In this document: positions 25,157 through 34,002 of the stretch, piece after piece
Layout: every line of letters starts with the position of its first letter
Position numbering within the stretch: the stretch's first letter is position 1
Assembly: GCA_044224605.1 (NCBI GenBank)
Contig: JBGAKC010000024.1
Span: 1-64,000, forward strand
Length of the DNA stretch: 64,000 nucleotides
Direction: 5' to 3'
Source of the DNA: UBA7672 sp044224605
Lineage (GTDB): Bacteria; Pseudomonadota; Alphaproteobacteria; Caulobacterales; Hyphomonadaceae
Translations under genes and position numbers: made by a program
The notes under the pieces: generated by a model
Databases searched by the model: none
What the model was told of the DNA's origin: nothing
What the model saw: only the letters and a program-made list of their open reading frames with translations

Positions 25157-26614
25157 ATGTCCCAGCTTCACGGCGCAATCGCAGCAACGCGCTTCGGCAT
25201 GGGCGCTCGCCCTGGCGAGATCAAGGCTGCTTCCTCCGACCCGCGCGGCTGGCTCAAGGCGCAGATCAGGGCCGATTCCGCTGTCATTCCGGCAACTGGC
25301 CTCCTGTCGGTGAAGGACGTATTCGAGGAGCGTCAGGATGCCTATGCCGGCATGGCCCCCGGCCAGCAGGGCAAGGATGGCGTCGCGACCGAAGCGCAGC
25401 AGGCGATCCGCCAGCAGGTCCAGCGCGAGGCGCGGGAAGGCCTGCAGAAGGAGATCGAGGCGCGCTCGCGTCATGCGGCGACGACCGCGGACTCGTTCGC
25501 CGAACGCTGGTTGCGCTTCTGGGCCAACCATTTCACGGTCGCTGCGCGCACCGGCCAGATGATTGGTCTTGTCGGGCCGTTCGAACGCGAGGCAATCCGT
25601 CCTCATGTTTTTTCCGGTTTCGCTACACTGCTGGGCCGGGCGACTTTCCATCCGGGAATGCTGACCTATCTCGACGCGGCTCGCTCCATCGGGCCATCGA
25701 CGATGATCGCACAACGCCGCGATGCCGGGCTCAATGAGAACCTGGCGCGCGAGATCATGGAACTGCACACGCTGGGTGTCGGCTCCGGCTATACGCAGGC
25801 CGATATCATCGAGTTCGCCAAGGCGCTGACCGGCTGGACGGTCGGGGGGCCGCAGACCGCGCGCCTCACGGCCTTCAACACGGGCAACGGGCAGAAGCCA
25901 GGGAAGGGCAAAGGCCAGCAGAAGCGCATTGGCGACATTGCGCGCGAACAGGCAGGCGAGACCATTTTTGCAGAAGCTTTGCACGAACCTGGCAATCGCA
26001 CCGTGCTGGCTAAAACCTATAGTGGCCCGGCGAAGCAGCAGGCAGCAGCGATCCTCGATGATCTGGCGCGCCATCCAGCAACGGCAAAACACATCGCGAC
26101 CAAGCTGGCCCGGCACTTTGTGGCCGACGACCCGCCGCCTTCCGCCGTTGCAAAGCTTGAAACTGCTTTCGTGAAGTCGAATGGCGATCTTGCGGCGCTC
26201 GCGCGGGCGCTTGTCGATCTGGATGAGGCCTGGGGCGAGGCGCCGGTGAAGTTCAAGACGCCAGAGGAACTTCTGGTATCCGCCGCGCGCGCTGTCGGCC
26301 CACAGGCTGCGTTCGGCGGAACGCAGCGTCAGGTCTACCAGTCGCTGGCGCAGCAGCCCTACACGGCGCCTTCGCCGGCAGGATGGCCTGATACCGCGGC
26401 ATCGTGGTCCGGGGCCGATGCCGTGAAGAAGCGGCTCGAATGGGCGAACGCCGTGTCGCGCCGGATGGCTCGCGGTGAAACGCCGTCGGAGTTCCTCGAT
26501 CGGGCCCTTGGCGAGATCGCAAGCGAGCGGACACGACAGGCCGTCGCGCGCGCCGAAAGCGCCGAGCAGGGCTTCACCATCGCCCTGATGTCCCCCGAAT
26601 TCCAGCGGAGGTAA
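25157..26614 (+). CDS. DUF1800 protein
   Basis: A 485-residue DUF1800 family protein. Recognisable family segments are AATRFGMGARPGEI at the start, WLRFWANHFTV, REAIRPHVFSGFATLLGRATFHPGML, NENLAREIMELHTLGV, and a C-terminal MSPEFQRR. GGGAG precedes ATG 25157. No signal peptide is obvious; the Tat-exported partner may carry it. The gene lies four bases before the DUF1501 gene, the standard partner of DUF1800. The pair is widespread in planctomycetes and proteobacteria, with no established biochemical role. Confidence 0.9.
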   Translation: MSQLHGAIAATRFGMGARPGEIKAASSDPRGWLKAQIRADSAVIPATGLLSVKDVFEERQDAYAGMAPGQQGKDGVATEAQQAIRQQVQREAREGLQKEIEARSRHAATTADSFAERWLRFWANHFTVAARTGQMIGLVGPFEREAIRPHVFSGFATLLGRATFHPGMLTYLDAARSIGPSTMIAQRRDAGLNENLAREIMELHTLGVGSGYTQADIIEFAKALTGWTVGGPQTARLTAFNTGNGQKPGKGKGQQKRIGDIAREQAGETIFAEALHEPGNRTVLAKTYSGPAKQQAAAILDDLARHPATAKHIATKLARHFVADDPPPSAVAKLETAFVKSNGDLAALARALVDLDEAWGEAPVKFKTPEELLVSAARAVGPQAAFGGTQRQVYQSLAQQPYTAPSPAGWPDTAASWSGADAVKKRLEWANAVSRRMARGETPSEFLDRALGEIASERTRQAVARAESAEQGFTIALMSPEFQRR

Positions 26615-26618
26615 TGCA

Positions 26619-27791
26619 ATGACCCTCGCCCTGAATCGCAGAACGCTTCTCCTTGCCAGCGGCGCTGGCCTCGCCGCCACGCTGATTACGCCCACGGCCA
26701 GAGCGGCCACGCCACAAAGCCAGGGTCGCAAGCTGATCGTCGTCATCCTGCGCGGGGCCATGGATGGGCTGGCGGCGCTTCCCAAGATCGATGATGTCGA
26801 CATCCGTCAGCACCGCGCAGCATTGATCGATCCCAAGGCCACGCCGCTGTCGGATGGTTTTGCGTTGCACTCCGCCATGCCGACGCTTGCGGCGATGTAC
26901 AAGGCGAAGGAAGCCGCCTTCGTCCCCGCCTTCGCCGGTCCTTATCGCGAACGATCGCATTTCGAGGCGCAGGACCTGCTGGAATGCGGCGAGGTCAACA
27001 GGGTCACGTCCGATGGCTGGCTCAATCGCGCTCTACAGAAAGCCCCTGCCGCCTATGCCGCCGTCTCTATCGGTCCGGCGCAGCCATTGATCCTGCGCGG
27101 AGCCGCCTCCCGCACGACATCCTGGTCGCCGGACGTGCTTCCCGAGGCGAGCGACGATACGCTGGCCCGCTTGCTCGACCTTTACGAGAACGATCCGATC
27201 CTCAAGCCGTCGCTTGCGGCCGCGATGGGCGCAGATGCGGTCGCCGGGGGCATGGACCCGATGAACATGGCCGGCGGTCGTGGCGGTCCGGGCCAGTATG
27301 TTACGCAGCTGCAGGCGGCGGGTAAATTCCTTGCTCAGCCGGAGGGACCGGAGGTTGCAGTGGTGAGCCTCGAAGGTTGGGACACTCACACCCAGCAGAA
27401 CGGTCTCCTGCAGCAGCGCTTCACCGCGCTCGACAACGGCATCAAGGCTCTGAAGGTCTCGCTTGGCGACACGTGGAAGAAGACAGCTCTCGTCGCCGTC
27501 TCCGAGTTCGGCCGCACGGTGCGGGTGAATGGCGGGCAGGGTACGGATCACGGCACAGGTGGCATCGCCATCCTCGCCGGCGGCGCCATCAAGGGCGGCC
27601 GGATGTATGGCGACTGGCCGACACTGAAATCATCCGCCCTGTTCGAGAACCGCGATCTTATGCCGACGGTTGACTCCCGTTCGGTCTTCAAGGGCCTGCT
27701 GCGTGACCAGCTCGGCTGGGCCACAAACGATCTCGACACGGCTGTCTTCCATGACAGCGCGGCGGCGAAGGCTATGACAGGATTGGTCTAG
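26619..27791 (+). CDS. DUF1501 protein, Tat-exported
   Basis: A 390-residue DUF1501 protein. The twin-arginine signal (LNRRTLLLASGAGLAATLI) predicts Tat export. Family landmarks are LIVVILRGAMDGLAALP, SHFEAQDLLECG, SLEGWDTHTQQNG and VAVSEFGRTVRVNGGQGTDHGTGG, with the metal-binding-looking Asp/His positions of an alkaline-phosphatase-like fold (WDTH, TDHG). GGAGG precedes the start, four bases after DUF1800, so co-translation is likely. It is related in plan to the DUF1552 protein at 9334-10686. Function unknown; possibly an exported hydrolase or scaffold. Confidence 0.9.
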   Translation: MTLALNRRTLLLASGAGLAATLITPTARAATPQSQGRKLIVVILRGAMDGLAALPKIDDVDIRQHRAALIDPKATPLSDGFALHSAMPTLAAMYKAKEAAFVPAFAGPYRERSHFEAQDLLECGEVNRVTSDGWLNRALQKAPAAYAAVSIGPAQPLILRGAASRTTSWSPDVLPEASDDTLARLLDLYENDPILKPSLAAAMGADAVAGGMDPMNMAGGRGGPGQYVTQLQAAGKFLAQPEGPEVAVVSLEGWDTHTQQNGLLQQRFTALDNGIKALKVSLGDTWKKTALVAVSEFGRTVRVNGGQGTDHGTGGIAILAGGAIKGGRMYGDWPTLKSSALFENRDLMPTVDSRSVFKGLLRDQLGWATNDLDTAVFHDSAAAKAMTGLV

Positions 27792-27798
27792 ACCAGGA

Positions 27799-28128
27799 TC
27801 AGGCCGGTTGCAGGACGCCCTTGTCCTCGAGCAGCTGCTTGAGTTCGCCCGACTGGAACATTTCTTTCGTGATGTCGCAGCCGCCGATGAATTCGCCCTT
27901 CACGTAGAGCTGCGGAATCGTCGGCCAGTTCGAGAAGTCCTTGATGCCTTGGCGCAGCTCGGCGTCCTCGAGGATGTTCGCTGAGTCGTACTGGACGCCC
28001 ATGTGGTCGAGGATCGACACAACGGTCGCCGAGAAGCCGCATTGCGGGAAGGTCGGCGTGCCCTTCATGAACAGGAAAACGGGGCTCGCATCGATGAGGC
28101 CCTGGATGCGTGCGTCAACGTCGGACAT
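27799..28128 (-). CDS. grxD: Monothiol glutaredoxin, Grx4 family
   Basis: A 109-residue CGFS-type glutaredoxin (CGFS at 30-33 in PQCGFSATVV). It carries the other glutathione and [2Fe-2S] contact motifs: FMKGTP, WPTIPQLYVKG and GGCDI. Such proteins bind a [2Fe-2S] cluster with glutathione, pass it to client proteins and form heterodimers with BolA. The bolA gene lies 1 kb upstream on the same strand with one gene between, so the linkage fits that partnership. It ends seven bases from the convergent DUF1501 gene. Confidence 0.95.
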   Translation of the reverse strand: MSDVDARIQGLIDASPVFLFMKGTPTFPQCGFSATVVSILDHMGVQYDSANILEDAELRQGIKDFSNWPTIPQLYVKGEFIGGCDITKEMFQSGELKQLLEDKGVLQPA

Positions 28129-28175
28129 GGCGGTTTCCCGGCAAAAGAGGCGCTTCCCCTTCAGCTAAGGCCGGA

Positions 28176-29033
28176 TCAGGCGGTAATCAAGCGCTCGCTG
28201 GTAGGCGATGTCAGGCTGTAGACGTTGGATTCGAGGTGATCGAGCCGGGTCGTGGTGGTGATGATCCGGTGGGCGCCCCCCTCGGTAAGGGCCCAGTTCA
28301 GGGCTTCATCGACCGTCATGGGTGTCGGCGTGGTGGGGCCGCCCCGGCCAAGGAGCGCCCGCGCCAGCCGCCATGTCGCGCCCGCACTGACCGGCGCCGG
28401 GAACCGCCGGGTCGCGGGGGCCAGCGTCTCGATCCCGATGAGCTCGCCCGCAGCCTTGAGCCGCGCCAGCCGGTCGACCTGCGCGGGCTTCAGACCAGCA
28501 TGCACCGGCGTCATGAACACCGTGAACTGTCCTGTCGAGATGGCCGCGTCAAGTTCGCCGCCGCGTCCGGCGACGCCCAGCGCGCCGATGTCGCCCTTGA
28601 ACTTGAGGTCGACGAGCGTCTTCAGGAGTTCATCTGTGAGATCGGCCGGCGCGGGACCGTGCAGGAACAGCCAGTCCACACGCGAGCGCCTCAGGCGCCT
28701 CAGCGATCCTTCGATCGACTTGCGAATTCCGTCCGGCGTGAAGTCACGTGCGCGCTTCGCGAGGCCCGACGACAGGACGCCCGCCTTGGTTGAGACGATC
28801 GGGTCATAGGACGGCAAGCGCGCGAGGGCTTCGCCCAGCCGGCGCTCGGCCTCGCCATTGCCGTAGGAGGGGCCAGTATCGAACAGGCGCACGCCCATCG
28901 CGAAGGCATGCTGAACCATCTGCACGGTCGCTTCCGGACGCACCAGCATCGTTCCGTGCGCTCCGCTCACCCCGAAGCCGAGGCGGCGCACACCGATGGC
29001 ATTGTCACGGACGCGTTCGGACACCTGCTGCAC
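28176..29033 (-). CDS. Aldo/keto reductase family protein
   Basis: A 285-residue (beta/alpha)8 aldo/keto reductase. The N-terminal LGFGVSG, then VRLFDTGPSYGNGEAERRLG (catalytic Asp and Tyr), VSTKAG (the position of the catalytic Lys) and VDWLFLHGPAP (catalytic His) are all present. It starts at GTG 29033, two bases after the bolA stop, so it is translated in the same operon, between bolA and the glutaredoxin gene. Substrate and cofactor preference are not readable, though NADPH is usual. Cytoplasmic. Confidence 0.88.
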   Translation of the reverse strand: MQQVSERVRDNAIGVRRLGFGVSGAHGTMLVRPEATVQMVQHAFAMGVRLFDTGPSYGNGEAERRLGEALARLPSYDPIVSTKAGVLSSGLAKRARDFTPDGIRKSIEGSLRRLRRSRVDWLFLHGPAPADLTDELLKTLVDLKFKGDIGALGVAGRGGELDAAISTGQFTVFMTPVHAGLKPAQVDRLARLKAAGELIGIETLAPATRRFPAPVSAGATWRLARALLGRGGPTTPTPMTVDEALNWALTEGGAHRIITTTTRLDHLESNVYSLTSPTSERLITA

Positions 29034-29035
29034 CG

Positions 29036-29269
29036 TCAGCCCGGCGCCCGTGTCGTCAGGGCGAGTGCGTGCAGCACGCCGCCCATCCGGCCCTTGAGCG
29101 CAGCATACACCATCTGGTGTTGCGCTACGCGCGACTTGCCGCGGAACTGTTCGGAGACGATTTCCGCGCTCCAGTGATCATTGTCGCCGGCAAGGTCCTT
29201 CAGCGCGATCTCGGCGTCCGGAAACGCCTCGCGGAGATAGCCTTCAAGCGTCGCTCGATCCATGGCCAT
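29036..29269 (-). CDS. bolA: BolA-family protein
   Basis: A 77-residue BolA-like protein of the short (BolA2/IbaG-type) length. The characteristic EAFPDAEIALKDLAGDNDHW and SRVAQHQMVYAALKGRMGG segments are present, with the conserved His of the VAQHQMVYA helix that can ligate a shared [2Fe-2S] cluster. The start is ATG 29269, with GGGA upstream; ATG 29263 is also in frame. The expected partner, a CGFS glutaredoxin, is encoded two genes downstream. Likely role: iron-sulfur trafficking or iron sensing. Confidence 0.93.
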   Translation of the reverse strand: MAMDRATLEGYLREAFPDAEIALKDLAGDNDHWSAEIVSEQFRGKSRVAQHQMVYAALKGRMGGVLHALALTTRAPG

Positions 29270-29427
29270 GTGACTGTCCCTCCCAAGATCGCCGCTGGTT
29301 CGTCCGGCGGTCTCACCCGGTCTGCTTCCCGAGACGTGTATCTAGTTCCAGATTCCGGACGCACAATAGCAGAACGCAGCGGCCCGCAAGAAAGCCGCTG
29401 CGTCCACGGATTAACTTCTTGATGCGC

Positions 29428-30033
29428 CTAGCTTGGGGTGGGCGTACCCGGAGACTTGGACACCGTGTCGCGGAGCTTTTCGGCCGCCGCTTTGTGGGCC
29501 GTCAGTGTGGGGAGCATTTCTTCCGCAAGCGTCTTGAGGTCCGGCGTCGCGTCGGCGTCCTTCGCGTAATCCTCGAAAAGCCTGATCGCGTCCTTGTGCG
29601 CGTCGACCTGCAGGGCGGCATAATCCGCATCGAAGTCGGCGTCACCGTCCGTTTCCGTGAGGTCGTTGATCCGGCGCATGTGGAAGTCATCCAGTATCTC
29701 GCTCGGCGCCATCAATGATCCGGCCTGTGCGGCGGCCTTGATCTTGTCGAGCGCGGCCTTGTGCTGATCGATCATTGTCTGGGCAAACACCTTCACGTCA
29801 GGGCTGGCTGACTTCTCGAGCGACATCTCGCTGGTGCGGATTTCCACGAGGCTCGCCTGGCCGGCATTGTTGATGAAGTCCTGCGCCTTGCGTGCAACGT
29901 TCCCGGAGAAGGCCGTGTCAGCGGCGGGGGTTCCTGGCGACATCGTTGCGTTGTCGGCCGACATGTTGTTGCCGCACGCAGCGAGCGCGAGCGTAGACAA
30001 GCCCGCAGCCGCGAACAGAACGAAACGGTTCAT
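29428..30033 (-). CDS. DUF4142 lipoprotein
   Basis: A 201-residue protein starting at ATG 30033, with GGAGG just upstream; the TTG/ATG further up is not needed. The signal peptide ends in a lipobox (LALAAC, Cys20). A short Ser/Thr/Asn linker follows, then a DUF4142 helical bundle: FINNAGQASLVEIRTSEMSL, VFAQTMIDQHKAALDKIKA and a C-terminal EEMLPTLTAHKAAAEKL with the repeating His pattern seen in this ferritin-like family. It is probably periplasmic and membrane-anchored. Function unknown; DUF4142 proteins are often stress- or envelope-linked. Single gene. Confidence 0.88.
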   Translation of the reverse strand: MNRFVLFAAAGLSTLALAACGNNMSADNATMSPGTPAADTAFSGNVARKAQDFINNAGQASLVEIRTSEMSLEKSASPDVKVFAQTMIDQHKAALDKIKAAAQAGSLMAPSEILDDFHMRRINDLTETDGDADFDADYAALQVDAHKDAIRLFEDYAKDADATPDLKTLAEEMLPTLTAHKAAAEKLRDTVSKSPGTPTPS

Positions 30034-30156
30034 GATATCCTCCATGTGATTGCGCCCCGCCCATCAGACAGCAAACGCAACGCAATGGAGGCCCGTTCCG
30101 GGTTCCATGATGTCGAATCCGTCAGGTTCCCGCCTGACCGGGATTTCAAGACAAGA

Positions 30157-32421
30157 TCATGCGCCCTTCATGTAGCGCGGCAGCCAGCCTTCGTGGGCCT
30201 CACGGAGCTGGGCGAGGGGAAGTGACAGCTTGGCGTCCTTGCATACGATCGCATCGCCGCCGAATGCGCCGAGCTTCGCAAAGATCTGGCCATGCTTTTT
30301 CTTCAGCTCGGTGAGCACAGCCTCCAGCTCCGCAACCTTGCTGGCTGGAACCGCAAACGCATAGCGCGCCTGCACTTCGCCAAACAGAAGCTCGTCCTGC
30401 CGGAAGCTCGCCGGGCCGCCAGTGAAGTCGACGCCCACGCCGGCTGCGAGCGCCATTTCGGAGGCCGCAACGGCCAGCCCGCCATCACTGATGTCGTGAA
30501 CGGCGCTTACCAGACCGCGCTTGATGAGGTCGCGAATAATCCCGGCATTGCGAACTTCGTCCGCCAGCTTCACGCGCGGCGAGACGCCAGCCGAGACGCC
30601 ATGAATCTCGCGCATATAGGTGGAAGCGCCCAGCCAGGTGTGCCGCTCTCCATCGGGGCAATGCACGGCGAGCATATAGAGCGCGTCTCCGGCCTTCGCG
30701 CCCTTCAGTGTCGCGATGTGATCGAGGTTCTCGATCAACCCGATCCCACCCACCACTGGCGTCGGCGGAATGCCCACGCCGTCGGTCTCGTTATAGAGCG
30801 ACACGTTCCCGCTCACGACCGGGAACTCCAGAACCTTGCACGCTTCCGCCATACCCTCGATCGCCTTCACGATCACGCCCATGGTGTCGGGCTTCTCGGG
30901 GTTGCCGAAGTTGAGGTTGTCAGTGATCGCGATCGGCGTTGCCCCAACCGCGCTGAGATTGCGATAGGCCTCCGCCACCGCCTGCTTGCCGCCCTCAAAC
31001 GGATCGGCCGCCACATAGTGCGGGTTGCAATCCGAGCAGATCGCCAGCGCCTTGTTCGTCCCGTGAATGCGCACGATCGCCGCATCGCCGCCCGATTGCG
31101 AGGAATCGATCGTGTCGCCCATCACGTGGCGATCGTACTGTTCCCAGATCCACCGCTTCGAGGCCATGTCCGGCGACGACATCAGTTTCAGAAGAACCTC
31201 GCCATAGTCTTCCGGCTCGGGATATTTCGAGATGTCGAGCGCCGGCGCCGGCTTCGGGGGATTCCACGGCCGGTCATAGTTCGGCGCATCCTGCGACAGC
31301 GGCGCCACCGGGATATCGCACACCACGGTCCCATGCTGCTTGAGCACCAACCGGCCCGTATTAGTCGTCATGCCGATGACTTCAGCGTCGAGGTCCCACT
31401 TATCGAAGATCGCCTTGGCCACGTGCTCCTGCCCGGGCTTCAGCACCATCAACATGCGTTCCTGCGATTCCGACAGCATGATCTCGTAGGCCGTCATGCC
31501 GGTCTCGCGCTGCGGCACCTTGTCGAGATCCATCTCGACACCCACGCCGCCCTTGTCCGCGATCTCGACGGAGGAGGAGGTGAGGCCAGCTGCGCCCATG
31601 TCCTGGATCGACTGAATAGCATCCGTAGCCATCAGCTCGAGGCAGGCCTCGATAAGCAGCTTTTCGGTGAAGGGGTCGCCCACCTGCACGGTCGGACGCT
31701 TTTCTTCATCGCCCTCGGAGAACTCGGCCGAAGCCATCGTCGCGCCGTGGATGCCATCGCGCCCGGTCTTTGAGCCAACATAGAAGATCGCATTCCCCGG
31801 CTCGGCGCCGCGCGAATAGAAGATCTTGTTCTGGTCGGCGAGGCCCACCGCCATGGCGTTGACGAGGATGTTGCCGTTGTATCCCTTGTGGAACTGCGTC
31901 TCGCCTGCGACCGTCGGCACGCCCACGCAATTGCCATAGCCGCCAATCCCTCCGACCACGCCCGCCACCAGCGAACGTGTCTTCGGGTGAGACGGATCGC
32001 CAAAGCGCAGCGCATTCACCAGCGCCACCGGCCGCGCGCCCATCGTGAACACATCGCGCAGGATGCCGCCCACGCCCGTCGCCGCGCCCTGATAGGGCTC
32101 GATGTAGGACGGGTGGTTGTGGCTCTCCATCTTGAAGATGCAGGCCTGCCCGTCGCCGATGTCGATCACGCCGGCATTCTCGCCTGGGCCCTGAATGACC
32201 TTCGGTCCCTTGGTCGGAAACTTCCCGAGGTGGCGACGTGTGGATTTGTAGGAGCAATGCTCTGACCACATCACCGAGAAGATGCCCATCTCGACGAGGT
32301 TCGGCCGGCGCCCCAGCCGGTCGAGGATGATCTGGTACTCGTTGGGCTTCAGCCCGTGACTTTTTCCGGATGCCTCGTCCTGGGGGGCAAGGAGGGCGGA
32401 AATGTCGGGCTTCTGGCTCAT
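30157..32421 (-). CDS. purL: Phosphoribosylformylglycinamidine synthase subunit PurL
   Basis: A 754-residue small-type PurL, the synthetase subunit that converts FGAR to FGAM in purine synthesis with PurS and PurQ. Diagnostic segments are MWSEHCSYKSTRRHL, CIFKMESHNHPSYIEPYQGA, GRDGIHGATMASAEF, IQDMGAAGLTSSSVEIA, and LNFGNPEKP in the second half. The length fits the three-subunit enzyme rather than the 1300-residue single-chain type. purS and purQ are not in the window. It has the strong codon bias of a core gene, and a gap of about 100 bases separates it from the divergent DUF2834 gene. Confidence 0.97.
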   Translation of the reverse strand: MSQKPDISALLAPQDEASGKSHGLKPNEYQIILDRLGRRPNLVEMGIFSVMWSEHCSYKSTRRHLGKFPTKGPKVIQGPGENAGVIDIGDGQACIFKMESHNHPSYIEPYQGAATGVGGILRDVFTMGARPVALVNALRFGDPSHPKTRSLVAGVVGGIGGYGNCVGVPTVAGETQFHKGYNGNILVNAMAVGLADQNKIFYSRGAEPGNAIFYVGSKTGRDGIHGATMASAEFSEGDEEKRPTVQVGDPFTEKLLIEACLELMATDAIQSIQDMGAAGLTSSSVEIADKGGVGVEMDLDKVPQRETGMTAYEIMLSESQERMLMVLKPGQEHVAKAIFDKWDLDAEVIGMTTNTGRLVLKQHGTVVCDIPVAPLSQDAPNYDRPWNPPKPAPALDISKYPEPEDYGEVLLKLMSSPDMASKRWIWEQYDRHVMGDTIDSSQSGGDAAIVRIHGTNKALAICSDCNPHYVAADPFEGGKQAVAEAYRNLSAVGATPIAITDNLNFGNPEKPDTMGVIVKAIEGMAEACKVLEFPVVSGNVSLYNETDGVGIPPTPVVGGIGLIENLDHIATLKGAKAGDALYMLAVHCPDGERHTWLGASTYMREIHGVSAGVSPRVKLADEVRNAGIIRDLIKRGLVSAVHDISDGGLAVAASEMALAAGVGVDFTGGPASFRQDELLFGEVQARYAFAVPASKVAELEAVLTELKKKHGQIFAKLGAFGGDAIVCKDAKLSLPLAQLREAHEGWLPRYMKGA

Positions 32422-32522
32422 GGCGCGTCATTTACCCGCCCCCGCCGATTCTGCAATGTGGCGACGTAAACAAGCTGGGAGCCGCTGTTTCCCGGCGATA
32501 ATTTCATCAGGGGAGGGGAATC

Positions 32523-32960
32523 TTGTCCCGCACACGCCAACTCTTATGTGTCTTCTATGGCCTGGTCGCGCTTACGGCCCTGATCATGACCTGGGGGCAG
32601 AACCTGCTCTATTTCACCGGGTCCACCCCCGTCGGCTTCGGCCAGTACATTCTCGATCTGAAAGTGAACGGCGCCGCCCGATCCTTCACGGTCGATATCG
32701 GCCTCTATCTCCTGGCTGGAGCCGGACTGATGGTGACCGAGGCGCGCAGGCTCGGCGTCAAGTTCGTCTGGCTCTACGTCCTGCTCGGCTTCGGCATCGC
32801 CATCAGCGTCACATTCCCGCTCTTCCTGATCGCGCGTGAAATGCGGCTCGCGAAGACGGAAACGACACTGTCCGCCGTGAAACTGACAGTGACTGACATC
32901 GCCGGACTTGCCCTCACCACCGTGGTTGTGCTCGCAATGTGCGGTTTCATTCTCACCTGA
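32523..32960 (+). CDS. DUF2834 membrane protein
   Basis: A 145-residue protein with four membrane helices (residues about 7-27, 58-73, 82-102, 125-144). The pattern of a first helix, an FGQYILDL loop, SFTVDIGLYLLA, then VWLYVLLGFGIAISVTFPLFL followed by IAREMRL matches DUF2834. The start is TTG 32523 behind a very strong GGGGAGGGGAA site. It is divergent from purL and is followed after ten bases by a macrodomain gene on the same strand, so the two are probably co-transcribed. Function unknown. Confidence 0.82.
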   Translation: MSRTRQLLCVFYGLVALTALIMTWGQNLLYFTGSTPVGFGQYILDLKVNGAARSFTVDIGLYLLAGAGLMVTEARRLGVKFVWLYVLLGFGIAISVTFPLFLIAREMRLAKTETTLSAVKLTVTDIAGLALTTVVVLAMCGFILT

Positions 32961-32970
32961 GGTCTTGTCT

Positions 32971-33474
32971 GTGCGTATCCGGGCGGAGCAGGGCGACATC
33001 ACCCGCGCCAAGGTCGATGTCATCGTCAACGCTGCGAATTCCACCCTGCTCGGCGGAGGCGGCGTCGATGGCGCGATCCACCGCGCCGCGGGTCCGGGCC
33101 TGCTCGATGAGTGCCGCACGCTCGAGGGTTGTCCGACCGGAGAGGCGCGCATTACAGGCGCCTACAACCTGCCGCACCGCCATGTGATCCACACCGTCGG
33201 TCCCGTCTGGCGCGGCGGCGGGCAGGGCGAGGCGGAGCTTCTGGCCCTCTGCTATCGCAACGCCATCGATCTCGCGCTCGACCATGCCTGCGACTCGATC
33301 GCCTTTCCGGCTATCTCCACCGGCGCCTATGGCTATCCGATGGAAGAGGCGACCCGCATCGCCATAGCAGCCGTGCGCGATCACATCGCCGCAATGGACG
33401 CCGACATCGATGTTGTCTTCTGCTGTTTCGACAGCCGGATGCTCGCGGTCTATCGCGCGGCGCTCCAGAAATAG
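32971..33474 (+). CDS. MacroD-type ADP-ribose / O-acetyl-ADP-ribose deacylase
   Basis: A 167-residue macrodomain. The start is GTG 32971, with TGAGG eight bases upstream; the longer frame from 32908 reads through the previous gene. Signature residues include Asp9 (QGDIT), Asn20 and Asn23 (VNAANSTLLGGGG), Asp33 (GGVDGAIH) and the loop FPAISTGAYGYP. This is the MacroD/YmdB pattern: removal of ADP-ribose from acidic residues or deacetylation of O-acetyl-ADP-ribose. Catalytic Asn and Asp are intact. It may be co-transcribed with the DUF2834 gene. Confidence 0.9.
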   Translation: MRIRAEQGDITRAKVDVIVNAANSTLLGGGGVDGAIHRAAGPGLLDECRTLEGCPTGEARITGAYNLPHRHVIHTVGPVWRGGGQGEAELLALCYRNAIDLALDHACDSIAFPAISTGAYGYPMEEATRIAIAAVRDHIAAMDADIDVVFCCFDSRMLAVYRAALQK

Positions 33475-33475
33475 A

Positions 33476-33507
33476 AGCGGCCGCTCCCGGCGCCGGGAAC
33501 AGCCGCT
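33476..33507. terminator. Hairpin between convergent genes
   Basis: AGCGGC and GCCGCT (33476-33481 and 33502-33507) enclose TCCCGG and CCGGGA, giving a two-part GC-rich stem right after the macrodomain stop. There is no long T-run, but its position between convergent genes fits a shared terminator. Confidence 0.5.
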
Positions 33508-33528
33508 CATGTTCGCCTGTGGCGCTTC

Positions 33529-34002
33529 TTAAGCGGCGCCCATCTCGGCGAGTTTGGCCTTCCAGTTCTGCAGGGTGACGCGTTCCTTGTAGACGCGCGT
33601 CTGGGCGGGATCGAGGAATTCGATCATGAAGACGCCCTCGACCCAGACTTCGACGAGACTGAAATAGCCGCCACCGCGCTCGCAATGACGCGCCGGCCAG
33701 CCGGCTTTCTTGGCGATGGCGATGATCTCGCTCTCGGGCCGGTCGACGCAGATGGCAAGGTGGACTTCGGAGCCGTAATGGCGCTCGCCGTCCTGGCGCC
33801 AGTTGCCCTGGTCTTCATCGTATTTGATCACCGCCCCACGCTGGACGATTTCCAGTTCGGTCTGCCCGTCGCCGGACCAGGCCATGTAGGCGTTGGGCCC
33901 ACCCGGCGGAAAGCGGACGATCTCGCCCTGCATGATGTCGGCGAGGACGGTGGCGACGGTTTTGGTGTCGTCGGCGGGGAGGGAGGCGTGGGCGATCATC
34001 AT
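33529..34002 (-). CDS. VOC/glyoxalase-like protein (tentative)
   Basis: A 157-residue protein. The C-terminal half (SEVHLAICVDRPESEIIAIA, then AGWPARHCERGGGYFSLVEV and VEGVFMIEFLDP) has the beta-alpha-beta-beta layout and terminal E-F-L-D-P of vicinal oxygen chelate proteins. Metal ligands cannot be assigned with certainty. It overlaps the upstream TetR gene by four bases (ATGA), so it is its likely co-regulated partner and perhaps handles the regulator's ligand. Fold call tentative; cytoplasmic. Confidence 0.6.
   Translation of the reverse strand: MMIAHASLPADDTKTVATVLADIMQGEIVRFPPGGPNAYMAWSGDGQTELEIVQRGAVIKYDEDQGNWRQDGERHYGSEVHLAICVDRPESEIIAIAKKAGWPARHCERGGGYFSLVEVWVEGVFMIEFLDPAQTRVYKERVTLQNWKAKLAEMGAA

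Noticed and set aside
25142..26803. Long minus-strand open frame of 553 codons across the DUF1800 gene
   Set aside because: It is the antisense shadow of a clearly conserved gene in GC-rich DNA. It is Arg-rich, has no domain and no ribosome site.
30292..31773. Plus-strand open frame of 493 codons inside purL
   Set aside because: Antisense to a full-length core gene with every PurL motif. His/Arg-rich composition without domains.
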